Shown here piece after piece: positions 42,744 through 51,308 of a DNA stretch of 64,000 nt (its first letter is position 1; each line of letters begins with the position of its first letter). The stretch is taken from assembly GCA_964462985.1 (NCBI GenBank), contig CAYXAA010000007.1:62001-126000 (forward strand), read 5' to 3'. This DNA is from CAYXAA01 sp964462985. Lineage in GTDB: Bacteria > Pseudomonadota > Alphaproteobacteria > Rhizobiales > Stappiaceae. The notes beneath the pieces are model-generated. The model saw only the letters and a program-made list of their open reading frames with translations. It searched no databases and had not been told where the DNA came from. Made by a program: the position numbers and the translations under genes.

Positions 42744-43640
42744 TCAGGTTTCCTGCGTCCCGCGAAGGAAGCGGATGATGCCGGAGAAGTCCGTCGCCGC
42801 CCCGCCGGCGTTGCAATAAAGGTTATAGAGCGCGGCCGCCTCGGCTCCGAGCGGCGTGGATGCGCCGCTCGACTGAGCTGCGTCCTGGGCAAGCTTAAGG
42901 TCCTTCAGCATCATCGCGGCAGCAAACCCGGGCTGATAGTCGCGGTTGGCCGGCGAGGCCGGTACCGGTCCCGGGACGGGACAATAAGTGGTCAGCGACC
43001 AGCATTGGCCGGAAGCGGTTGAGGAAATGTCGAACAGCTTCTGATGATCGAGCCCGAGCCGCTCGGCCAGGACGAAGGCCTCCGAGACGGCGATCATCGA
43101 GATGCCGAGGATCATGTTGTTGCAGATCTTCGCCGCCTGGCCGTTGCCGGGCCCGCCGGCATGGACGATGGTTTTGCCCATGGCCTCAAGATAGGGTTTG
43201 GCGGCAGCAAAGGCCGCATCGGATCCGCCGACCATGAAGGTCAGCGTGCCGGCGGCCGCCCCGCCGACGCCGCCCGACACCGGTGCGTCGACCATGATCA
43301 TGCCGGCCGCCTCTGCCGCCGCGGCAACAAGGCGGGCACTTTCGACGTCAATCGTGGAGGAATCGATCAGCAGCGTTCCCGGCCGGGCGTGGGCGAGGAC
43401 GCCGCCCTCTCCCGTATAGACCTCGCGCACGTGCTTGCCGGCCGGCAGCATGGTCACGACCGCGTCGGCCATCCCGACCGCTTCTGCGATCTGCTCGACC
43501 GCGGTGCCGCCCGCCTCCTTGAGTCGTGCCCGCGCCGCCTCGGACAGATCGAGACCGACCACCTTATGCCCGGCCCGGATCAGATTGACCGCCATCGGGC
43601 CGCCCATGTTGCCGAGGCCGATGAATCCGACAGTTGCCAT
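42744..43640 (-). CDS. mmsB: 3-hydroxyisobutyrate dehydrogenase
   Basis: 298-residue NAD-dependent enzyme oxidising 3-hydroxyisobutyrate to methylmalonate semialdehyde in valine catabolism. N-terminal Rossmann motif GFIGLGNMGGPMAVNLIRAG, then the family motif VDAPVSGGVGGAAAGTLTFMVGG near residue 121, and the catalytic lysine in GNGQAAKICNNM near residue 170. The C-terminal MLKDLKLAQDAA near residue 247 is typical. GGAGG precedes the ATG at 43640. It is the promoter-distal gene of a valine operon after acd, hibch and DUF6163. Confidence 0.95.
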   Translation of the reverse strand: MATVGFIGLGNMGGPMAVNLIRAGHKVVGLDLSEAARARLKEAGGTAVEQIAEAVGMADAVVTMLPAGKHVREVYTGEGGVLAHARPGTLLIDSSTIDVESARLVAAAAEAAGMIMVDAPVSGGVGGAAAGTLTFMVGGSDAAFAAAKPYLEAMGKTIVHAGGPGNGQAAKICNNMILGISMIAVSEAFVLAERLGLDHQKLFDISSTASGQCWSLTTYCPVPGPVPASPANRDYQPGFAAAMMLKDLKLAQDAAQSSGASTPLGAEAAALYNLYCNAGGAATDFSGIIRFLRGTQET

Positions 43641-43715
43641 GATTGTCCTCCCGTGACGCTGGCCGAGAAGCCGGCCCTGATGGTCCGGCTGCTTCCTGAC
43701 CGCCGTTGTTGTCTT

Positions 43716-43741
43716 CGGCCCGGCGCCGCGGCACCGGGCCG
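43716..43741. terminator. Hairpin between the DUF6163 gene and mmsB
   Basis: 8-bp stem CGGCCCGG / CCGGGCCG with a 10-nt loop, 3 nt beyond the DUF6163 stop on the minus strand. It has no T-run and could attenuate or process the operon transcript rather than end it. Confidence 0.4.
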
Positions 43742-43743
43742 GA

Positions 43744-44199
43744 TCAAATCCTGTTCTCGCGCTCCACCAGATAAAGCAGCAGCAGATAGATCGCGATCGT
43801 CGCCAGGTAGAAGCCGATCTCATAGGGCCTGCGGCCGAAGGTGTCGGCAAAGGCCGTGTGCATGGCGACCTGAAGCAGCGCGCGCAGCAGCCACATGACC
43901 GTTCCCCAGGACACGGCCAACCACAGGCCGATCCCGGCAACGAGATCGAGCACGGCGAAGAACACCGTCACCACCTGCCACTCGACCGGCATCTCCCAGA
44001 ACCAGAGGCCGCGCCACGGCGCGTAGCCGACGATCCGCGCCCAATGGATCACCCCACCCCCGAGCAGCAGCACCGCAATGGCGCGCAGGTACCACACCAG
44101 CACGTTCGGCCAAGGCGGGCGGTTGCGGATCAGGTCATTGAGCGATGCGATCATGATGCGGCTGACTTTCGTTCGCGGCGGCGCGGGCGGTCTCGTCAC
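43744..44199 (-). CDS. DUF6163 membrane protein inside the valine operon
   Basis: 151-residue membrane protein with four hydrophobic helices (about residues 36-55, 74-96, 100-116, 125-146). It fits, from memory, the small alphaproteobacterial family DUF6163, of unknown function. The likely start is the GTG at 44199, which overlaps the stop of the upstream 3-hydroxyisobutyryl-CoA hydrolase gene (GTGA) and implies coupled translation; the ATG at 44154 is an alternative. Its place between two valine-degradation enzymes is conspicuous. Confidence 0.78.
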   Translation of the reverse strand: MTRPPAPPRTKVSRIMIASLNDLIRNRPPWPNVLVWYLRAIAVLLLGGGVIHWARIVGYAPWRGLWFWEMPVEWQVVTVFFAVLDLVAGIGLWLAVSWGTVMWLLRALLQVAMHTAFADTFGRRPYEIGFYLATIAIYLLLLYLVERENRI

Positions 44200-45233
44200 G
44201 GCGTAAGGTCGAGATCTCCCTCCGGCGGCGCCACAAAATGCTTATCGATCTCCGCGCTGTCCAGATCCTCCAGCCGCGCAGGTTGCCATTTGGGAGCGTG
44301 GTCCTTGTCGACCAGGACCGCCCGCACGCCCTCATAGAAGTCGTGCCCCTTGAGGATCTGGCTGACTATCCGGAAATCGAGCCGCATGCAGGCGTCGAAG
44401 TCGAGCGTCGCGCCTTCCCTCACCTGACGGAAGGTGATCGCAAGGCTCATGGGCGAGCGGCTGCGGATCATCGCGGCTGTGTCGACCGCCCAGGCATCGG
44501 ACGAGGCGTCGAGCGCGGCCAGGACAGCGGACACGCTGCCGCGGCCGAAGGCGTCCTCGATCGCCGCCGCTCGCTCGGCAATCGGCGCCGGCCCCGGGTC
44601 AGTGGCAAAGCGCCGCAGCGCCGCTTCAAGATCGCTCTCCTGCGCAAGCGCCGCCTCAAGAGCGGCAAGGTCGGGGCTTGCCATCGCATGGGTCAGAACG
44701 CCGGTCCACAGCGCGTCGGCCTGTTGGAGCCGGCCAGCGGTCAACGCGCAGTACATGCCGGTCTCCGCCGGCATTCGCGGCAGGAAGTAGGAGCCGCCGA
44801 CATCGGGAAAGAAGCCAATCCCGGTCTCAGGCATGGCGAATGTGATGCGCTCGGTGCCGACCCGGTGACTGCCGTGTACGGAGATGCCGACACCGCCGCC
44901 CATGCAGATGCCGTCGATCAGGGCCACAACGGGTTTGGGGTAGTGCTTGATCTGCGCATTCAGCCGATACTCGTCGGCAAAAAAGTCGAGCTGATGCGGG
45001 TCACCGGCCTTGCCCATGTCGTAGATGCGGCGGATGTCGCCACCGGCGCAGAACGCCTTCTCGCCCGCCGCTTTGATGACCACGCGCTGAACAGCGGGAT
45101 CGGAGGCCCAGGCCTTCAATTGCCCGGCCATGGCGGTCACCATGGCATGGGTCAGCGCGTTCAGCGCCTTGGGCCGGTTTAGCGTGACGATGCCGGCGCG
45201 GCCGCGGCGTTCGAACAGGATGTCATCGGTCAT
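44196..45233 (-). CDS. 3-hydroxyisobutyryl-CoA hydrolase
   Basis: 345-residue crotonase-fold hydrolase that releases free 3-hydroxyisobutyrate from its CoA ester in valine catabolism. HIBCH signatures: AGEKAFCAGGDIRRIYDMGK near residue 56, the oxyanion-hole DGICMGGGVGISVHGSHRVG near residue 107 and AMPETGIGFFPDVGGSYFLPR near residue 133, with the catalytic Glu in PETGIG. The C-terminal RLDFRIVSQILKGHDFYEGVRAVLVDKD and PKW are typical of HIBCH and exclude simple enoyl-CoA hydratases. Translationally coupled to the DUF6163 gene. Confidence 0.94.
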   Translation of the reverse strand: MTDDILFERRGRAGIVTLNRPKALNALTHAMVTAMAGQLKAWASDPAVQRVVIKAAGEKAFCAGGDIRRIYDMGKAGDPHQLDFFADEYRLNAQIKHYPKPVVALIDGICMGGGVGISVHGSHRVGTERITFAMPETGIGFFPDVGGSYFLPRMPAETGMYCALTAGRLQQADALWTGVLTHAMASPDLAALEAALAQESDLEAALRRFATDPGPAPIAERAAAIEDAFGRGSVSAVLAALDASSDAWAVDTAAMIRSRSPMSLAITFRQVREGATLDFDACMRLDFRIVSQILKGHDFYEGVRAVLVDKDHAPKWQPARLEDLDSAEIDKHFVAPPEGDLDLTP

Positions 45234-45265
45234 GAATGCCTCTGGCCTGGTGTCTCAATGAAGGA

Positions 45266-46405
45266 TCAACGGGAAAACAGATCGCGGGCAACGATCAGTC
45301 TCATGATCTCGTTGGTGCCTTCCAGAATCTGGTGGACCCGGACGTCGCGCAAGAAGCGTTCGATCGGGTGGTCTCGCAGATAGCCGTAGCCGCCGTGCAG
45401 CTGCAGCGCATCGTTGACGACGCGAAAGCCGACGTCGGTGGCGAGCCGCTTGGCCATGGCCGCCGTCGCAGTTGCCTCCGGCGCCCGCACGTCAACCAGA
45501 ACCGCTGCCTTGTGCAGGAGCAGCCGTGCCGCCGCAAGCTCGGTCGCCATGTCGGCAACTCGGAACTGCAGTGCCTGAAATTCGGCGATCGCCCGGCCGA
45601 ACTGCCGCCGCTCCTTCATATACTCTATCGCACGCTCAAGGCAGGTCTGGGCCGCGCCGAGTGAACACGCCCCGATGTTGAGCCGGCCGCCATCGAGACC
45701 AGCCATGGCGATCTTGAAGCCCATGCCTTCACCGCCGATCAGGTTGTCGGCGGGCACGCGGCAGTCGGTGAAATTGACCTGCGCCGTCGGTTGGCTTTTC
45801 CAGCCGAGCTTCTGCTCTTGGGCGCCGAACGACAGACCCGGCGTGTCCTTCTCGACGACGATGCAGGAGATCCCCTTCGGCCCGGCGTCACCGGTTCGCG
45901 CCATCACGACATAGATGTCTGCCGCCCCGCCGCCGGAGATGAAGGCCTTGGCGCCGTTCAGTACATAATGATCACCGTCGCGCACCGCCCTGGTTGTCAG
46001 GCTCGCCGCATCCGATCCGGCACCCGGTTCCGTCAGGCAATAGCTGGCAAAGTGCCGCATCGTGCAAAGGTCGGGCAGGAAGCGCCGGCGCTGCTCGTCC
46101 GTGCCAAAGCGGTCTATCATCCAGGCCGCCATGTTGTGGATCGAGAGATAGGCTGCCGTCGAGGTGCAGCCCTTGGCGAGTTCCTCGAAGATCAGCGCCG
46201 CATCGAGTCGGGTCAGGCCGGAGCCCCCAACATCGTCGCGGACATAGATGCCGCCGAAGCCGAGTTCGGCCGCCTTGCGCAGCGTCTCGACGGGAAAGAT
46301 CGACTTTTCGTCCCATTCCCGGGCGTGCGGAGCCATCTCGTCGGCGGCGAAGGCGGCCGCCACATCGCGAAAGGCGCGCTGCTCATCGCTGAAGGAAAAA
46401 TCCAT
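45266..46405 (-). CDS. Acyl-CoA dehydrogenase, probably isobutyryl-CoA dehydrogenase
   Basis: 379-residue FAD acyl-CoA dehydrogenase. Motifs: CLTEPGAGSDAASL near residue 127, ISGGGAADIYVVM, ERRQFGRAIAEFQALQF near residue 268, and the catalytic-base region LQLHGGYGYLRDHPIERFLRDVRVHQILEGTNEIMR near residue 336-371, with the base Glu in LEGTNEI. Operon context (HIBCH, mmsB) points to isobutyryl-CoA as substrate (ACAD8-like); sequence alone does not separate it from other short-chain dehydrogenases. ATG at 46405 preferred (GGGAG six bases upstream) over the GTG one codon earlier. Confidence 0.92.
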   Translation of the reverse strand: MDFSFSDEQRAFRDVAAAFAADEMAPHAREWDEKSIFPVETLRKAAELGFGGIYVRDDVGGSGLTRLDAALIFEELAKGCTSTAAYLSIHNMAAWMIDRFGTDEQRRRFLPDLCTMRHFASYCLTEPGAGSDAASLTTRAVRDGDHYVLNGAKAFISGGGAADIYVVMARTGDAGPKGISCIVVEKDTPGLSFGAQEQKLGWKSQPTAQVNFTDCRVPADNLIGGEGMGFKIAMAGLDGGRLNIGACSLGAAQTCLERAIEYMKERRQFGRAIAEFQALQFRVADMATELAAARLLLHKAAVLVDVRAPEATATAAMAKRLATDVGFRVVNDALQLHGGYGYLRDHPIERFLRDVRVHQILEGTNEIMRLIVARDLFSR

Positions 46406-46716
46406 CACGGTCTCCCTACCCGTCGCGCCAGGCGGGGCGCTTGGCCGCGCCGTCCTTGCCTTCAGTCTGGCTTAGCCAGAGGCCGCCGACCCGTCAATCT
46501 CGGCCAAAGGAGGGAGCAGGGCTGGCAGCCAGTGACAATCCACCACGCGGTAATGCATCGGGATTTCATTTCAATTCCAACGAAAGGAAATTCCGTTTCG
46601 GCAGCATCCCTGCGATGCATCAAAAAGCCATGCAATTTGCCGGACGTTGATCTAGTGTCCGCCTTCATCGCGACGATCCCTGACGAACCGACAGCCAACC
46701 GCTCGGGAACCTTGCC

Positions 46717-47754
46717 ATGACCGCCCATTCGCGCAGCCCGCAACCGCCGAAGACCCTTTCGGTCGACGACATCGTCGGCCGCCGACGGATGAGGCGCAAC
46801 CGGCAGACCGACTGGTCGCGCCGGCTGGTGCGCGAGAACACGCTATCGATCGACGACCTGATCTGGCCGATCTTCGTAATCGACGGCCAGAACCACCGCG
46901 AGCCAGTTGCCTCGATGCCGGGGGTCGAGCGCCACAGCGTTGACCAGGCGGTGCGGGTTGCGGAAGAAGCCGCCCGCCTTGGAATCCCCGCGATCGCGCT
47001 GTTTCCCTACACCGACCCCGCCCTGCGCGATGCCACCGGGTCGGAGGCGCTCAACCCGGAGAACTTGGTCTGTCGCACCTGCCGCGCCATCAAGCGCGAG
47101 GGTTTTGGCCTCGGCATCATCACCGACGTCGCACTCGATCCCTACACCGACCACGGCCATGACGGCCTGTTGCGCGGCGAGGAGATCCTCAACGACGAGA
47201 CGGTGGCCCAGCTCGTCGCCCAGGCGCTGGTGCAGGCCGAGGCCGGTGCCGACGTCATCGCCCCGTCCGACATGATGGACGGCCGCATCGGCGCTATCCG
47301 TTCAGCGCTCGACGACGCCGGCCGCCGCCACATCCAGATCATGGCCTATTCGGCAAAATACGCCTCGGCGTACTACGGCCCGTTCCGCGATGCGATCGGC
47401 ACCAATGCGACGCTTGTCGGCGACAAGCGCACCTACCAGATGGACCCGGCCAACAGCGACGAGGCACTGCGCGAGGTCGAGCTCGACCTCCAGGAAGGCG
47501 CCGACATGGTGATGGTCAAGCCCGGCCTGCCCTATCTCGACGTCATCCGTCGCATCAAGGACACGTTCGCGGTGCCGACCTATGCCTACCAGGTGTCCGG
47601 TGAATACGCGATGATCTGCGCTGCCGGCCAGAACGGCTGGATCGATCGCGACCGCGCCATGATGGAAAGCCTGGTCGCCTTCAAGCGCGCCGGTGCCGAC
47701 GGGATCCTCACCTATTTCGCTCCCGAAGTCGCGCGCCGGCTGAAAGCCGGGTGA
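46717..47754 (+). CDS. hemB: Porphobilinogen synthase (delta-aminolevulinic acid dehydratase), Mg-type
   Basis: 345-residue heme-pathway enzyme condensing two 5-aminolevulinate molecules. Active-site lysines are in MAYSAKYASAYYGPFRDA near residue 214 and MVMVKPGLPYLDV near residue 268, with LVGDKRTYQMDPAN between them. The metal-site region DVALDPYTDHGHDG has aspartates where zinc enzymes have a cysteine triad, so it should be a Mg/Mg-stimulated form. ATG at 46717; the 311-nt region upstream holds no gene I can recognise. Confidence 0.97.
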   Translation: MTAHSRSPQPPKTLSVDDIVGRRRMRRNRQTDWSRRLVRENTLSIDDLIWPIFVIDGQNHREPVASMPGVERHSVDQAVRVAEEAARLGIPAIALFPYTDPALRDATGSEALNPENLVCRTCRAIKREGFGLGIITDVALDPYTDHGHDGLLRGEEILNDETVAQLVAQALVQAEAGADVIAPSDMMDGRIGAIRSALDDAGRRHIQIMAYSAKYASAYYGPFRDAIGTNATLVGDKRTYQMDPANSDEALREVELDLQEGADMVMVKPGLPYLDVIRRIKDTFAVPTYAYQVSGEYAMICAAGQNGWIDRDRAMMESLVAFKRAGADGILTYFAPEVARRLKAG

Positions 47755-47787
47755 GCCGCGGCCGGGTCGCCAAAGCCTCCGCGATAT

Positions 47788-47803
47788 GGCCGCGCCCGCG
47801 GCC
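47788..47803 (+). terminator. Probable hemB terminator
   Basis: GGCCGCG / CGCGGCC stem, followed by GTATTGCTTTCTT, 33 nt past the hemB stop. The closest pairing leaves only 2 nt, so the real loop would be 4 nt or more. Confidence 0.5.
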
Positions 47804-47881
47804 GTATTGCTTTCTTGGCCGGCGCTCTAACCGCCAGGAATTGGACCGCGTAGCAGATCCCGATGTGAAATTCATACGCCC

Positions 47882-49282
47882 TCATGGTGCTGCCGGCAGC
47901 GCCGAATAGGGCCGCTCCCGCAAGGAGGCGAGGGTGGCGATCGCGCGCCGGAACCGCTCCTCGCCGGCGACAGCCCCGAGACTGAGGCGCACCGCATTGG
48001 GTGCCAAGCGCGCCTCCACGGCAAAATAGCGCGCCGGGCTGACCTTGACGCCGAGCGCCTCGGCCTCCGCGGCAAATCCGTCGGCGGCCCACTCACTCGG
48101 CAACGGCAGCAGGGCGAGCCCACCGCCGAGCGCCGCCCGGTCAAGCTCCGGCCAGGTTGCGGCGACGTGATCGGCGCGGACCGCGACCCCGGCGCGGATG
48201 GCCGCTATCCGGCGCGCCAGGCGGTCGCCAGACAGCACCAGGCTCGCCGCCGCCGTCAGCGCCGGCGACACCATCAGTTGCATCGCGTTCTGCGCCGCCG
48301 CGATCCGCCTCACCAGCGCCCCCGGCCCGGCGGCGTAGCCGACCCGAAGCGCCGGAGCCACACATTTCGAAAGGCTCGTCGCCAGCACCGTGCGCTCCGG
48401 CAGGAGACGCGAGAAACCCTCCGCTCTCGGCCCGATCCCGGGATCGGCCATGAAGCCGTAGACCTCGTCCTCGATCACCGTCAGCCCATGCCGGGCCGCG
48501 ACCTCGGCGAGCGCAACCCGCCGCGCTGATGGCATTGCGCGTCCGGTCGGGTTCTGCACACTCGGCATCACGAACAGAAGACCAACCGGATGCCGACGAC
48601 AGGCCGCGTCGAGCGCCTCCGGGATCATGCCCTCAGCATCCATCTCGACCGCACACGGCTTGAGACCGGTCATCGCCGCGGCACTTCGGACGCCGGGATA
48701 AACCAGGGCATCGCAGGCAACCGTGCCACCACGCGGCACCAATGCGGAAAAGGCGGCGGCAAGCACCGCCTGCGCACCGCTGGTGATCACCACGTCCTCT
48801 GGCGTGAGGTCGTCCCGCCAGCGGGCAAGGAACGGCAGCGCCGCCTCGCGGTCGGCGCGCACCCCCGCCTCGCTCTCGTAGCTGAGCGAAACCACGCCGG
48901 CGCCGAGCCGTGCGGCCACCGTTGCGAGCGCCTCGGCCAGCAGGTCGTCGGCCGGCTCCATCAGGAAACTGGTGACAGACAGGTCGGCGGTGCCGGCATG
49001 GCGCGCGCCCTCCAGTGGCAGGCCGAGCACGGAACGGCCTTCACCGACGAAGGTGCCGCGCCCGACCTCACCGTGAATGAGCCCCTGGCGCTCCAGGGCC
49101 TGATAGGCTCGGGCGACCGTCCCAGGCGCGCAGCCGAGCGCCCAGGCAACCTCGCGCACCGGAGGCAGCCGCATACCCGGGTTAAATGCACCGGACCGGA
49201 TCCGTTCGCGCAGGTGGCGTTCCAGCGCCAGGGCGGTCGGCTTTGTGCCCGGCGGGAATGCGAACAGCGAAGATATTGTCAT
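47882..49282 (-). CDS. MocR-type regulator (GntR HTH fused to aminotransferase-like domain)
   Basis: 466-residue fusion. N-terminal winged HTH of the GntR family (about residues 18-78: ERHLRERIRSGAFNPGMRLPPVREVAWALGCAPGTVARAYQALE), then a class I/II aminotransferase fold with the PLP lysine in ATSLSKCVAPALRVGYAAGP near residue 305. FVMPSVQNPTGRAM and VIEDEVYG are the normal PLP-fold motifs. Such regulators use PLP or an amino-acid external aldimine as effector. Divergent from a lysE gene across 80 nt, so it probably controls export of an amino acid. Confidence 0.92.
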   Translation of the reverse strand: MTISSLFAFPPGTKPTALALERHLRERIRSGAFNPGMRLPPVREVAWALGCAPGTVARAYQALERQGLIHGEVGRGTFVGEGRSVLGLPLEGARHAGTADLSVTSFLMEPADDLLAEALATVAARLGAGVVSLSYESEAGVRADREAALPFLARWRDDLTPEDVVITSGAQAVLAAAFSALVPRGGTVACDALVYPGVRSAAAMTGLKPCAVEMDAEGMIPEALDAACRRHPVGLLFVMPSVQNPTGRAMPSARRVALAEVAARHGLTVIEDEVYGFMADPGIGPRAEGFSRLLPERTVLATSLSKCVAPALRVGYAAGPGALVRRIAAAQNAMQLMVSPALTAAASLVLSGDRLARRIAAIRAGVAVRADHVAATWPELDRAALGGGLALLPLPSEWAADGFAAEAEALGVKVSPARYFAVEARLAPNAVRLSLGAVAGEERFRRAIATLASLRERPYSALPAAP

Positions 49283-49285
49283 AAG

Positions 49286-49303
49286 TACAATGTTGCTATT
49301 GTA
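49286..49303. promoter_or_regulatory. Inverted repeat TACAAT-N6-ATTGTA between mocR and lysE, candidate MocR operator
   Basis: Perfect 6-bp arms separated by 6 nt, in the 80-nt divergent intergenic region. Two more ATTGTC copies flank it at 49275 and 49311, giving three ATTGT direct repeats, the arrangement typical of MocR-family sites. Confidence 0.6.
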
Positions 49304-49362
49304 TCAAATTATTGTCCAGTGGCATTGCAGGTCACGTCGACGATTACTGACGAGGACCACCG

Positions 49363-49959
49363 ATGCCGCTCGACCAATTCGTCCTGCTGTGCCTCTTCGT
49401 CGTTGCCCTGGTCGGAACGCCCGGCCCTGCCAACCTGTCACTGATGGCCGCCGGCGTCAGCTTCGGCGCCCGTGCTACCCTGCCGTTCCTGTTCGGCACG
49501 CTGGCCGGATTCGAGCTGATCTTCGTGCTGAATGCTGCCGGCCTGCTGGCGCTGCTCCAGAAGGCCCCGCTGCTGTGGCAGGCGCTGCGCCTCGTCTGCG
49601 TTGCCTATATCGTCTATCTCGCGATCGTGATCGTGCGGGCCCGGCCGAAGTCCGGGGCTGTCGCTGATAACGCGCCAGGCTTCTGGCGCGGATTTTGGCT
49701 GCATCCGCTCAATCCCAAGGCCTATGCCATGCAGGTTGCCGGCATTGCCCAGTTCGCCTCTCCCGAGCGCTATGTGGCCGACGCGGTGGTGCTTGCCCTC
49801 ACCTTCCTTTTGCTCGGCGGCAGCCTCAATGCCGGCTGGATGGCCGGCGGGCGGCTGCTCGCCCGACTTGCCGGCCGCCCTACGCGGCTTTGGGCTGTGA
49901 ACGCGACGCTCGCCGTTTTGATGGTCGCCTCCACCATTGCAAGCTTGCATCTTGCCTGA
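49363..49959 (+). CDS. LysE family amino acid exporter
   Basis: 198-residue protein with five to six hydrophobic helices. LysE/RhtB signatures: VVALVGTPGPANLSLMAAGVSFG near residue 13-35 and GFWLHPLNPKAYAM near residue 110-123. Exports an amino acid or similar small molecule; the substrate is not predictable. Divergent from a MocR regulator and 47 nt upstream of a threonine dehydratase gene, so threonine or a breakdown product is a reasonable guess. Confidence 0.9.
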   Translation: MPLDQFVLLCLFVVALVGTPGPANLSLMAAGVSFGARATLPFLFGTLAGFELIFVLNAAGLLALLQKAPLLWQALRLVCVAYIVYLAIVIVRARPKSGAVADNAPGFWRGFWLHPLNPKAYAMQVAGIAQFASPERYVADAVVLALTFLLLGGSLNAGWMAGGRLLARLAGRPTRLWAVNATLAVLMVASTIASLHLA

Positions 49960-50006
49960 GCTTGATGGCACATCGGGCGCTGCCAGACACACGAAGGGCG
50001 CCCGGC

Positions 50007-51230
50007 ATGATCCCGACCCTTGACGACATCCGCAAGGCCGCAGGGCAGATCGAGGGTGCCGTCATGCGCACGCCCTTCCTGCCAGCTCCCAAGCTCTCCG
50101 ACCTCACCGGCGCCGAGATCTCGGTCAAGTACGAGAACCTGCAAGTCACCAACGCCTTCAAGGAGCGCGGCGCGCTGGTAAAGCTGCTGTCGCTCGCACC
50201 GGAAGAGCGTGCCCGCGGCGTCATCGCAATGTCGGCCGGCAATCACGCCCAGGCAGTCGCCTATCATGCGCAGCGCCTCGGCATCCCGGCAACGATCGTG
50301 ATGCCGCGCACCACCCCGTTCGTGAAGATCGCTGCCACCCGAAGCTACGGCGCCCGGGTCGTGCTCGCCGGTGAGATGCTGGCCGAAGCCCAGACCGAGG
50401 CCGAGCGGATCGCGGATGCGGAAGCACTGGTTTGGGTCCATCCCTACGACGACCCGCATGTCATCGCCGGTCAGGGCACCATCGCGCTGGAGATGCTTGA
50501 CGACGACCCCGCCCTTGAGGTGCTGATCGTGCCGCTTGGCGGCGGCGGCCTGATCTCCGGCATGGCGATCGCTGCAAAGGCGCTGAAGCCGGGAATCGAG
50601 GTGATTGGCGCGGAAGCTGCACTTTACCCGTCAATGTGGGCGGCGCTGCGCGGCGTTCCGGCCAAGTGCGGCGGCCCGACCCTTGCCGAGGGCATCGCGG
50701 TCAAGAACGTCGGCAAGCTGACCGAACAGATCGTGCGCAAGCTGGTCGACGACGTGGTTCTCGTCGATGAACCGGCGATCGAGCGCGCCGTCAACGCTTA
50801 TCTCACCCGGCAGAAGGTGATGGCAGAGGGCGCCGGTGCGGCCGGCCTTGCTGCCATGCTCGCCGCCCCGGACCGGTTCCGTGGTCGCACTGTCGGCCTC
50901 GTGCTGTGCGGCGGCAACATCGATCCGAGACTGCTCTCATCCATCATGGTGCGCGAGCTCGCGCGGGACGGCCGCATCGTCGCCGTCCGCATCACGACGC
51001 CGGACCGGCCGGGCGTCCTTGGCGAGATAGCAACACTGATCGGCACGCTCGACGGCAACATCCTGGAGGTCTCGCATCATCGGCTGTTCCTCAATGTGCC
51101 TGCCAAGGGCACGACACTCGATGTCACCTTCGAGACTCATGACGCCGCGCACGCCGCCGAGATCATCACCGCGATGGAAGCAGCGCAGTTCCGGGTCCAG
51201 CGCCTCGATGTCGCCGAGGCGGGAGTCTGA
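50007..51230 (+). CDS. ilvA: Threonine ammonia-lyase (threonine dehydratase) with ACT domain
   Basis: 407-residue PLP enzyme converting threonine to 2-oxobutyrate. The PLP lysine lies in TNAFKERGALVKL near residue 53, followed by SAGNHAQAVAYHA near residue 76 and GGGGLISGMAIAAKAL near residue 179. The C-terminal part (about residues 330-400) is one ACT-type domain (ITTPDRPGVLGEIATLIG), the shorter catabolic/biosynthetic TdcB-IlvA form rather than the long two-ACT IlvA. The ATG at 50007 follows AAGGGCG. Confidence 0.93.
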   Translation: MIPTLDDIRKAAGQIEGAVMRTPFLPAPKLSDLTGAEISVKYENLQVTNAFKERGALVKLLSLAPEERARGVIAMSAGNHAQAVAYHAQRLGIPATIVMPRTTPFVKIAATRSYGARVVLAGEMLAEAQTEAERIADAEALVWVHPYDDPHVIAGQGTIALEMLDDDPALEVLIVPLGGGGLISGMAIAAKALKPGIEVIGAEAALYPSMWAALRGVPAKCGGPTLAEGIAVKNVGKLTEQIVRKLVDDVVLVDEPAIERAVNAYLTRQKVMAEGAGAAGLAAMLAAPDRFRGRTVGLVLCGGNIDPRLLSSIMVRELARDGRIVAVRITTPDRPGVLGEIATLIGTLDGNILEVSHHRLFLNVPAKGTTLDVTFETHDAAHAAEIITAMEAAQFRVQRLDVAEAGV

Positions 51231-51308
51231 GGCGGTGGGCGAAGGCCGCATGTTTGATTCCGGCCGTCAAATCCCCATCTTTAGCCCATGGAAGATGAGG
51301 AGACCCGC

